Assembly (NCBI GenBank): GCA_023443345.1
Contig: JAEZUZ010000017.1
Coordinates: 1 to 5,061 of the forward strand
Direction of reading: 5' to 3'
DNA length: 5,061 nt
Origin: Bacillota bacterium
GTDB lineage: Bacteria; Bacillota; Clostridia; Peptostreptococcales; Acidaminobacteraceae
Below the pieces are notes generated by a model. That model had not been told where the DNA came from, did no database searches, and saw only the letters and a list, made by a program, of their open reading frames with translations. Of the stretch, positions 1 through 5,061 are shown in pieces. The number at the start of each line of letters is the position of its first letter. Position 1 is the first letter of the stretch. The translations under genes were made by a program, and so were the position numbers.

Positions 1-868
1 TTTCTCAACTCTCAATAAAGATGAAGCCGCTAAGTGGCTAGAAGAAAATCAAGTTGACAACATCAAAATAACCACTGACTACAGCGAAAGTGTACCTGAA
101 GGAGAGTTTTTAAAACTAGAATTTAGAAATAAGAAAACAAGGCCTGAGAGTTATAAGAGATCTGCAAGCGGTACTTTAGTATATTCTGATGGTGTAGAGG
201 TATATGAAAAGGATATAGAAGTAATTGATCTGAAGAATAAAACTCAACAGGAAGCTATCTCTTGGGCAAAATCTAATGGAATAGAACCAAAGATCGAGTA
301 TTCAGATAGCAGAACAGTTGCCGCAGGAAATGTAATTAAACAATCTATCTCTGCGGGAGAATTTATATCTAAGAAAGATGATTTTACAATTACTATAAGT
401 GAGGGCCTTGCCATAGTAGTTCCAGATTTCAGTATATATACTGCTGAGACTGCTTCAACTTTCCAAGGTCTCGATTACTTGATTAAAACTCAATACTCAA
501 ATAAAATAGACTACGGTTTCCTTATATCTCAGTCTATTGAACCTGGAACAAGACTCACAGAAAAAGATAACAAAAACATTGTTCTTACATACTCTCTTGG
601 TAGACCATATCTTGGCGATTTAAGAGGTGCTATGAATGAGGGTGAATTACAGAAACACTTTTTTGACACTTATCAATCAAAGGGCGCAGATGTAGATTAC
701 GAAATAGAATACATTCACTCAGATCAACCTAGAGGTACAATTGTAGCTCAAAGTGACTATAATACTATTATTCCTCTAGATTATAGGGTTGTATTCTATA
801 TAAGTATTGGAGATGGATATGATCCTAGTGCTCCATCTATATCACCTGATGCACATAAGGATTTCTAA
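1..868 (+). CDS. PASTA-repeat surface protein, C-terminal part (5' truncated)
   Basis: The reading frame is open from base 2 to the TAA at 866-868, giving 288 residues of a protein whose start lies outside the window. A TTG inside it at 479 is not a likely start, because the frame and the repeat pattern continue well upstream. The visible part holds about four divergent PASTA-like units. Each has a helix (for example DEAAKWLEENQ near residue 7 and QEAISWAKSNG near 83) followed by strands of the form G-x-V/I-x-x-Q-S-x-x-x-G ending in I-S-x-G. The clearest are at residues 107-135, 171-200 and 244-270. PASTA domains bind peptidoglycan or muropeptides and are usually extracellular parts of Ser/Thr kinases or penicillin-binding proteins. 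No kinase or transpeptidase part is visible here, so either parent, or a stand-alone surface protein, is possible. No transmembrane segment lies in the visible part. The stop overlaps the next start, which places it in an operon with two lipoprotein genes. Confidence 0.8.
   Translation, partial: FSTLNKDEAAKWLEENQVDNIKITTDYSESVPEGEFLKLEFRNKKTRPESYKRSASGTLVYSDGVEVYEKDIEVIDLKNKTQQEAISWAKSNGIEPKIEYSDSRTVAAGNVIKQSISAGEFISKKDDFTITISEGLAIVVPDFSIYTAETASTFQGLDYLIKTQYSNKIDYGFLISQSIEPGTRLTEKDNKNIVLTYSLGRPYLGDLRGAMNEGELQKHFFDTYQSKGADVDYEIEYIHSDQPRGTIVAQSDYNTIIPLDYRVVFYISIGDGYDPSAPSISPDAHKDF
856..861 (+). promoter_or_regulatory. Ribosome binding site for the first lipoprotein gene
   Basis: TAAGGA lies six bases before the ATG at 868 and inside the end of the PASTA gene. 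It supports ATG 868 as the true start and re-initiation at the TAATG junction. Confidence 0.6.
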
Positions 869-1311
869 TGAAGAGATTTTTTGCTATAATATTCCTTGCT
901 TGTATACTTCTTGTGTCTTGCTCTAAAAACACTACAGATATAAATGCAAATGTTGATACTGTATCTAATTTCTTGCAGAAGAATGGTTTTTTTACAGATA
1001 GAACTTCCAAAGAAGTTACAGCCTATAATGATTACACAACACAGATAGTATACATATATGATAAAAATGCCAAAAATTATATAAAACAGATGGTAAGAGA
1101 TCTTAAAAAGTCTAAAGAAGTTCAAGACTTATCAGTGAGTAAATCACAGCAATGTTACTATTGCAAAGATTCACTTATAAATGAATACTATAGATTAAAT
1201 AATAACAATCTTGTCGTTGTAAAGACTACAGAAAGTCTAGATAAAATCATAAAAATCCTCGGTAAACTTGACTTAGGAATACCAGAAAAAAAGGAAGAAG
1301 GAGATAAATAA
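868..1311 (+). CDS. Small secreted lipoprotein with a CYYC motif
   Basis: This 147-residue protein begins with a textbook lipoprotein signal: a basic start (MKRFF), a hydrophobic core, and the lipobox L15-V16-S17-C18. It should be processed by signal peptidase II and anchored by Cys18 on the outer face of the membrane. The mature part has a helix-like start (VSNFLQKNGFF), a central region with alternating strand and helix character, a C96-Y-Y-C99 motif, a strand at NNLVVVKTT (residues 113-121), a helix to about residue 133, and a charged end. I do not recognise the family. The order of elements resembles the next gene's product, so the two may be old paralogues, but identity is low. The CYYC pair could be a disulfide or metal site; it does not sit in a recognisable thioredoxin fold. 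The gene overlaps the PASTA gene by one base (TAATG) and the next gene likewise, so it is probably translationally coupled. Role unknown, likely at the cell envelope. Confidence 0.85.
   Translation: MKRFFAIIFLACILLVSCSKNTTDINANVDTVSNFLQKNGFFTDRTSKEVTAYNDYTTQIVYIYDKNAKNYIKQMVRDLKKSKEVQDLSVSKSQQCYYCKDSLINEYYRLNNNNLVVVKTTESLDKIIKILGKLDLGIPEKKEEGDK
1298..1303 (+). promoter_or_regulatory. Ribosome binding site for the second lipoprotein gene
   Basis: AAGGAG with a seven-base spacer precedes the ATG at 1311. It lies within the last codons of the upstream lipoprotein gene and fixes the start at the overlapping TAATG. Confidence 0.75.
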
Positions 1312-1859
1312 TGAAAAAATTTCTGATATTAATAATAGCTTCCATTTTTGTTTTTACAGCTTGTTCATCAAAAGCTCCTTCTTATGAAGAAGCAAAGAAG
1401 ATTCTTGAAGAGAATTCTTTTAAAGTTGAACTAGATGATAAACTTGGAATTTATGCTACTAATAATATAGGAGATATAGTTTTAAATTATACAACTTATG
1501 ATGAAAAACAGTTTGAAAATGCTCTTAGCACACTTTCAAAGGATATCCAGTTTAACAAATTGGTGGATGAGAAAAACAGAAAATTATATGTTCTAAAGGA
1601 CAGTACATTCTCAATGATTATTCTAAAGGAATCTAAATATGTTCTAAGTGGAGCTGTAGTTGGAGATAATCTAAAATCTCTAATTAGCATTTTCAAGGAG
1701 TTTCCTTTTAAGAGTGTAAAAAAATTAGATGAATTAACTCCTGCTAAAAACAATGATCCAAATAAAAAGATTGATAAAGTAGATGTTCAACAACCTAAAG
1801 ATGTTGAAAAGGTTCAGGACGAAAATAAAAAAGAAACTAAAGACACAAAACAACAGTAA
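1311..1859 (+). CDS. Small secreted lipoprotein with a charged C-terminal tail
   Basis: This 182-residue protein starts with MKKFLILIIAS and a lipobox F15-T16-A17-C18. Phe at the first lipobox position is less usual, but the Ala-Cys pair and the hydrophobic core are clear. It should be a lipid-anchored extracellular protein. Residues 22-140 are a compact-looking domain: a helix (YEEAKKILEENSF, residues 25-37), strands around GDIVLNYTTY, a helix, strands at KLYVLKDSTF and KYVLSGAVVG, and a last helix (NLKSLISIFKEF). Residues from about 142 to the end are rich in Lys, Asp, Glu, Asn and Gln with almost no hydrophobic residues, so they are probably a disordered tail. I do not recognise the family. 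The helix-strand order parallels the preceding lipoprotein, though that protein has a CYYC pair and this one has none. It is the last gene of the plus-strand operon and is followed 33 bases later by a strong terminator. Confidence 0.85.
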   Translation: MKKFLILIIASIFVFTACSSKAPSYEEAKKILEENSFKVELDDKLGIYATNNIGDIVLNYTTYDEKQFENALSTLSKDIQFNKLVDEKNRKLYVLKDSTFSMIILKESKYVLSGAVVGDNLKSLISIFKEFPFKSVKKLDELTPAKNNDPNKKIDKVDVQQPKDVEKVQDENKKETKDTKQQ

Positions 1860-1892
1860 TTCATATTTCCCTTATGTTGATTGTGTCACAAT

Positions 1893-1922
1893 AAAATAAG
1901 CCCTTTTATGGGCTTATTTTTT
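1893..1922 (+). terminator. Rho-independent terminator, probably working in both directions
   Basis: An 11-base-pair perfect stem, AAAATAAGCCC (1893-1903) with GGGCTTATTTT (1910-1920), encloses a six-base loop. On the plus strand the T run extends to 1922. On the minus strand the arm also ends in TTTT, so the hairpin can end both convergent operons. The plus-strand T run reaches into the stop codon (1921-1923) of the minus-strand gene. Confidence 0.9.
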
Positions 1923-2943
1923 ACTTACTTATAAATGTTTCTTTATAACCAAAGAATTTTTCAATCTCCGGTCTTGCACCTACCATATTATCAGGACTCA
2001 TGTGATAGTAGTACTGGTATAGGTCATATCCTGCGCTTGGATTTATTTCAACCAAGTCTACAGAATCTTGAGTAATTGCAATATCAAAACCTAGATACCT
2101 ATATGCTGTCTGCTTTAGCATGAGTTCCTTTGCATACTCAAGCGCCTCTCTATAATGTGGTATTTCATAATTTATAAAGTTAACTCCCGTCTGTGGGTGT
2201 ACATAAAAAGGCTCACTTACCTTTCCGCTATACTTGTATGCATTAGGTTCTGTAAAAGCTGGCTTTCTTATTACTCCATCCTTTTCAACCCTTATGCAAG
2301 TTCCCCCGCCAGAGATATTGTCTGTATAACTTTCTCCACAGCTTATCCTAATTATTGTAGGCAGGAAGTGAACTTCATCTTCATTTTTTAGCATTGTCAC
2401 TCTAAGAGTTGATACTGCGTTAGGCGATAAGTTTGCCATGTCCTTATGCTGAATTATCTTTTCTTCTAAAAGGTGATACTTGCCACTGCATATTTCACTG
2501 ATATCTTTTTCTAAAGTATCTGGATTATATACAAATCTCTCTACTTCTAGCCCTCCATATCCATCCTTGCTCTTTGCAAATATCGTACCATGTTTTTTAT
2601 AAAATTCTATTATTTTATTTTTACTAACTTCTTCTATAATTAGAACTTCTCTTCTGAAATATTCTCTAAACATCTTATAAGTATTTATCTTGTTGTTGAA
2701 ATTTTGAGAATCATCTTTAATTACTTGCTGTGATATCTTTCTCCAAGCTGGAGCTAATAAAAAAGATCTTCTATATTTTTCATCCTTTATAAAACCAAAC
2801 CCAAATAGTTGATAGTCAAGCGGAGATGCTAGATATTTCTTCTTAGATTTTATTATGTCAAATAGAACTTCGAAAAAAGGCCTTGACGTTTTCTTGCTTT
2901 CTTCTCTAGCTGAATTTATAACTAATTTAAATTTGCTGAGCAT
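1921..2943 (-). CDS. ATP-grasp protein, sugar-transfer-associated type
   Basis: This 340-residue protein has the pattern I associate with the sugar-transfer-associated ATP-grasp family (Pfam ATPgrasp_ST). An N-terminal helical region of about 100 residues leads into IFAKSKDGYGG (residues 121-131), the nucleotide-binding lysine and glycine-rich loop. LLEEKIIQH (158-166) then supplies the acidic residues of the adenine hinge. The family-like S-T-L-R-V-T segment follows at 178-183, then N209-I-S-G-G-G-T. Near the end, LGFDIAIT (284-291) and VEINPSAGYDLYQ (298-310) supply the acidic and Asn residues (D287, E299, N301) that bind magnesium. ATP-grasp enzymes join a carboxylate to an amine or thiol through an acyl phosphate. 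The acceptor here is unknown, and it is not a D-Ala-D-Ala ligase-type sequence. There is no signal peptide, so it should be cytosolic. It is the last gene of the minus-strand operon, with its start just after the racemase-like gene, which suggests it uses a product or partner of those two genes. Confidence 0.8.
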   Translation of the reverse strand: MLSKFKLVINSAREESKKTSRPFFEVLFDIIKSKKKYLASPLDYQLFGFGFIKDEKYRRSFLLAPAWRKISQQVIKDDSQNFNNKINTYKMFREYFRREVLIIEEVSKNKIIEFYKKHGTIFAKSKDGYGGLEVERFVYNPDTLEKDISEICSGKYHLLEEKIIQHKDMANLSPNAVSTLRVTMLKNEDEVHFLPTIIRISCGESYTDNISGGGTCIRVEKDGVIRKPAFTEPNAYKYSGKVSEPFYVHPQTGVNFINYEIPHYREALEYAKELMLKQTAYRYLGFDIAITQDSVDLVEINPSAGYDLYQYYYHMSPDNMVGARPEIEKFFGYKETFISK

Positions 2944-2947
2944 ATTT

Positions 2948-2953
2948 CCTCCT
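2948..2953 (-). promoter_or_regulatory. Ribosome binding site for the ATP-grasp gene
   Basis: A perfect AGGAGG (read on the minus strand) sits four bases before the ATG at 2943 and overlaps the TAG stop of the racemase-like gene. It confirms the start and suggests coupled translation. Confidence 0.85.
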
Positions 2954-4061
2954 ATTTAACTACAACCTCTAGCCTTGTACCAAGTCTTGATAGTAGCTCG
3001 TTAGTAATTGTCTGTGAAAAGTAAGCCACCTCATTTGCCCTTATACATGGCTTATCTCCTATTACTTCAACTTCATCCATATAATTGACATCAACTCCTG
3101 TGACGTCTACAATTGTGTGATCCATGCATACCTTTCCAACAATTGGACATCTAACATTATTTATATAGACAAAACCACTTTCATTTGATAAATTCCTTGG
3201 AAGGCCATCTGCATATCCTATAGAAATAATTGCAATCTTGGTATTTCTCTCTGGAACAAAAGCTCTAGAATATCCAACTCCTTCTCCCTTTTTAACTTCT
3301 CTAATTAGTACAACTCTTGACTTAAGAGATAGGACAGGTTTTAGATTTAAAGATAATAGAATATGCTCGTTGTAATTGCTCAGAACTCCATATAGAGCTA
3401 TTCCCATTCTTACATAGCTATACTCTAGAGTTGGATGATTAATAAGACCATAACTGCTCTGAACATGGACTGTCTCAAATTTTATATTTTTTTGAGATAA
3501 TTCTTCAAGTAAATTGTTGAATTTTTCAATTTGTAGATTTGTAAATTCAACATCTTTTTTATCTAAGCTATCAGCAGAAGATAGATGTGTAAATATTCCC
3601 TTTACATTTAGATTTTCAAATTCCATAATTTTGATAATCTCATCTATGTTTTCTGAATCTATTCCAAGCCTGTGCATCCCTGTATCTATTTTTAAATGTA
3701 CATCTATTTCTACATCTGAAGTTGATAGGGATTTTGCGTGATTAAAATCTATAATTGTCTGTGTAAGGTTATATTTTTTTATAAGCGAAATATCTTGAAC
3801 ACATGTATGGCCAAGTATGAGTATTAGCCCTTCAATTCCATTTTTTCTAAGAGTTATACCCTCTTCTAAAGTTGCAACTGCAAAGGCCTCTACCTTTGCT
3901 TCTTTTAGAATTTTAGATAGCTCTATGTCATTGTGGCCATATGCTCTAGCATTAACCACAGCCATTATCTTTGTATCTGCCTGAAGAGAATTAGATATTT
4001 CACATATATTATGTATTAGTGCATTTCTATCTATCTCTATCCAAGCTCTGCTTTTAAGCAT
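2952..4061 (-). CDS. VanT-type serine/alanine racemase-fold protein lacking the PLP lysine
   Basis: This 369-residue protein spans the whole Alr fold: an N-terminal barrel (about 1-235) and a C-terminal beta domain. The family converts L- to D-alanine or serine using PLP. Conserved parts seen are AYGH (40-43), LKIDTGMHRLG (123-133, with Lys124 and Arg131), THL (158-160), VRMGIALYG (217-225, Arg218 facing the PLP ring nitrogen), VGYS with Tyr264 (the second catalytic base, Tyr265 in the Geobacillus enzyme), GYADGLPR (282-289) and VCMDHT (311-316). Asn354 stands where alanine racemases have Tyr354, as in VanT serine racemases. The key oddity is VVNARAYG at 35-42. Asn37 (codon AAT, 3951-3953) replaces the lysine that forms the Schiff base with PLP, and Arg39 replaces the usual Asn/Asp. 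Normal racemase activity is therefore doubtful. The whole sequence reads like the cytosolic half of VanT, and the gene overlaps the gene for a VanT-like membrane half by eight bases. The fold is certain; the activity is not. Confidence 0.9.
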   Translation of the reverse strand: MLKSRAWIEIDRNALIHNICEISNSLQADTKIMAVVNARAYGHNDIELSKILKEAKVEAFAVATLEEGITLRKNGIEGLILILGHTCVQDISLIKKYNLTQTIIDFNHAKSLSTSDVEIDVHLKIDTGMHRLGIDSENIDEIIKIMEFENLNVKGIFTHLSSADSLDKKDVEFTNLQIEKFNNLLEELSQKNIKFETVHVQSSYGLINHPTLEYSYVRMGIALYGVLSNYNEHILLSLNLKPVLSLKSRVVLIREVKKGEGVGYSRAFVPERNTKIAIISIGYADGLPRNLSNESGFVYINNVRCPIVGKVCMDHTIVDVTGVDVNYMDEVEVIGDKPCIRANEVAYFSQTITNELLSRLGTRLEVVVK

Positions 4062-5061
4062 ATCTTCTCCTTGAATTTTTTATGAGTGCATATATATATG
4101 AGAATATGAGTGATGTTATAGCAACAACTATAAATAACATATAATTTCTCTCTACTATATAAGAATACTGTGGAAAGAATTTTACAAAAAATCTTACTAA
4201 TACTATAAAAAATGGATGAATTATATATGTAAGCATCGAGACATCTTTAGATAAATAAGATCTTTTTCCACTGAACTGCTTTAGTATCTCAAAAAGCGAA
4301 AATACTACAAATGGCAAAAATATGTACATACTATCATGTCTGAGTTCAAAGTGCGAGTGAATATATAGACTTTCTAAAATCATGAGTATTGAACTAAGGG
4401 CAAATAGTACAAACGCATATCCAACAGTTCTGTTTCCCCTCCTATTTAGAGAAATTAGACTACCTAAATATATATACATAGGTGCAAAGAATATTCCATT
4501 TCTTGTATAGTCAAATATTCTAAACAAGCAATTATATATATTACTTAAAAATGGACTTGAATGAGATATGAAATAATAGCTATCTCCAAGGAGCCCAAAT
4601 ATATATAGAATTGTAACTATTAGTAGAGCAAAGCCTCTAATTATATTTACAAGAGGTGTGACAATTATTAGCCCTATTATAGCTGCAGGAAAATACCAAA
4701 GGTGATAGAATGTTCCATCAAAAAAGAACATCTTCAAACTCTCTCTTACTACATCTGTAGTTGGATAGCCCTTTGAATATATAATTATAGGTATGTATAT
4801 AAAAGTTGCAACTAAATATAAAAATAGTATCTTAAAAAGATATCTAGATATTTTTGAGAAATCTCTCTTTTGATTCCTAAGAACAAAAAAGCCTATAATC
4901 ATAAAAAAGAATGGAACTCCAACTCTTGCAATAGTCCTAGTAAAGATTACTTCAGCTCTTGGATTTATTTGAGCAAATGGCAAAGTGTGAATTGCTACAA
5001 CAAAAATTGCAGCAACTATTCTCATTAAATCTAGACCTCTGTATGATTTATAATGGGACAT
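4054..5061 (-). CDS. Acyltransferase-3 membrane protein, VanT membrane-half type
   Basis: This 335-residue protein has about ten hydrophobic segments (roughly 11-27, 45-61, 75-95, 120-140, 145-163, 185-204, 212-232, 243-261, 274-292 and 306-326). The start RGLDLMRIVAAIFVVAIHT with His25 is the conserved beginning of acyltransferase-3 proteins, which move acyl groups onto surface sugars or similar acceptors. Several segments recall the membrane half of VanT rather than an O-acetyltransferase such as OatA: VPFFFMIIGFF (49-59), FYHLWYFPA (118-126), TRNGIFFAP (186-194) and RHDSMYIFLP (241-250). In VanT this half is thought to bring L-serine to the racemase domain. The protein ends in a basic tail (KNSRRRYA), and its gene overlaps the racemase-like gene by eight bases. 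The ATG at 5059-5061 is the last codon in the window and fits the family's usual N-terminus, so the gene is probably complete, but its ribosome site and promoter lie outside. Confidence 0.85.
   Translation of the reverse strand: MSHYKSYRGLDLMRIVAAIFVVAIHTLPFAQINPRAEVIFTRTIARVGVPFFFMIIGFFVLRNQKRDFSKISRYLFKILFLYLVATFIYIPIIIYSKGYPTTDVVRESLKMFFFDGTFYHLWYFPAAIIGLIIVTPLVNIIRGFALLIVTILYIFGLLGDSYYFISHSSPFLSNIYNCLFRIFDYTRNGIFFAPMYIYLGSLISLNRRGNRTVGYAFVLFALSSILMILESLYIHSHFELRHDSMYIFLPFVVFSLFEILKQFSGKRSYLSKDVSMLTYIIHPFFIVLVRFFVKFFPQYSYIVERNYMLFIVVAITSLIFSYIYALIKNSRRRYA
4067..4072 (-). promoter_or_regulatory. Ribosome binding site for the racemase-like gene
   Basis: AAGGAG on the minus strand lies five bases before the ATG at 4061, inside the end of the upstream membrane protein gene. 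It shows that the racemase part is translated on its own and is not the tail of a fused VanT. Confidence 0.8.

Noticed and set aside
54..82. Possible sigma-A promoter (TTGACA at 54-59)
   Set aside because: At the right spacing there is no TATAAT-like box, and the site is inside the PASTA coding region.
479..868. A separate 129-residue gene starting at TTG 479
   Set aside because: The frame is open back to base 2 and the repeats continue upstream, so this is the C-terminal part of a longer protein.
865..1125. Minus-strand open frame of 86 codons
   Set aside because: It lies wholly opposite the lipoprotein gene and encodes a low-complexity Ile/Tyr/Cys-rich sequence with no ribosome binding site.
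1496..1753. Minus-strand open frame of 85 codons
   Set aside because: It is a shadow of the second lipoprotein gene with no family resemblance.
2155..2391. Plus-strand open frame of 78 codons
   Set aside because: It is the reverse shadow of the ATP-grasp gene, whose motifs make the minus strand clearly the coding one.
3514..3741. Plus-strand open frame of 75 codons
   Set aside because: It is the reverse shadow of the conserved barrel region of the racemase-like gene.
4054..4072. Frameshift breaking a fused VanT gene
   Set aside because: The racemase-like gene has its own good ribosome binding site and ATG, the membrane protein ends with a natural basic tail, and separate VanTm/VanTr genes are known. 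A natural split is the simpler reading.
1921..5061. A vancomycin-resistance (van) operon
   Set aside because: Only the VanT-like pair is present. The ATP-grasp protein is not of the D-Ala-D-Ala/D-Ser ligase type, VanXY, VanX, VanY, VanR and VanS are absent from the window, and the racemase lacks its PLP lysine. Resistance cannot be claimed.

Overview
The window is AT-rich and carries genes typical of a low-G+C Gram-positive bacterium: PASTA-like repeats, short lipoproteins with classical lipoboxes, strong AGGAGG-type ribosome binding sites, and heavy use of ATA and AGA codons. The overall style suggests an anaerobic Clostridia/Tissierellia-type Firmicute. This is inference; no rRNA or marker gene is present to fix the genus.

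Left block, plus strand (1-1859). The 3' end of a gene for a PASTA-repeat surface protein runs in from outside the window. It is followed by two small lipoprotein genes. Each junction is a one-base TAATG stop/start overlap, so the three genes are almost certainly one translationally coupled operon. The two lipoproteins look like very diverged paralogues, and only the first has a CYYC motif. The block ends at a strong rho-independent terminator (1893-1922).

Right block, minus strand (5061 down to 1921). A three-gene operon reads towards the left block. It encodes, in order, a multi-pass acyltransferase-3-type membrane protein, an alanine/serine-racemase-fold protein, and an ATP-grasp protein of the sugar-transfer-associated type. 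The first two proteins together match the two halves of VanT, the membrane-bound serine racemase of vancomycin-resistance clusters. Here they are two overlapping genes, as in the VanTm/VanTr arrangement of vanL. No Van-type ligase, VanXY or VanRS is present; a different kind of ATP-grasp enzyme stands beside them.

The most striking point is in the racemase. The lysine that binds PLP in this family (the VVKA(N/D)AYG motif) is an asparagine here (VVNARAYG). The other catalytic and PLP-site residues, including the second catalytic base Tyr264, are kept. Either the protein is no longer a normal racemase, or the base call at this codon is wrong.

Taken together, the minus-strand operon looks like an undescribed cell-envelope system built from a split VanT-like pair and an amino-acid or sugar ligase-like ATP-grasp protein. 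Its real substrate cannot be read from the sequence. No stretch longer than about 61 bases lacks a gene, and no RNA gene, CRISPR array, insertion sequence or attachment site was seen.
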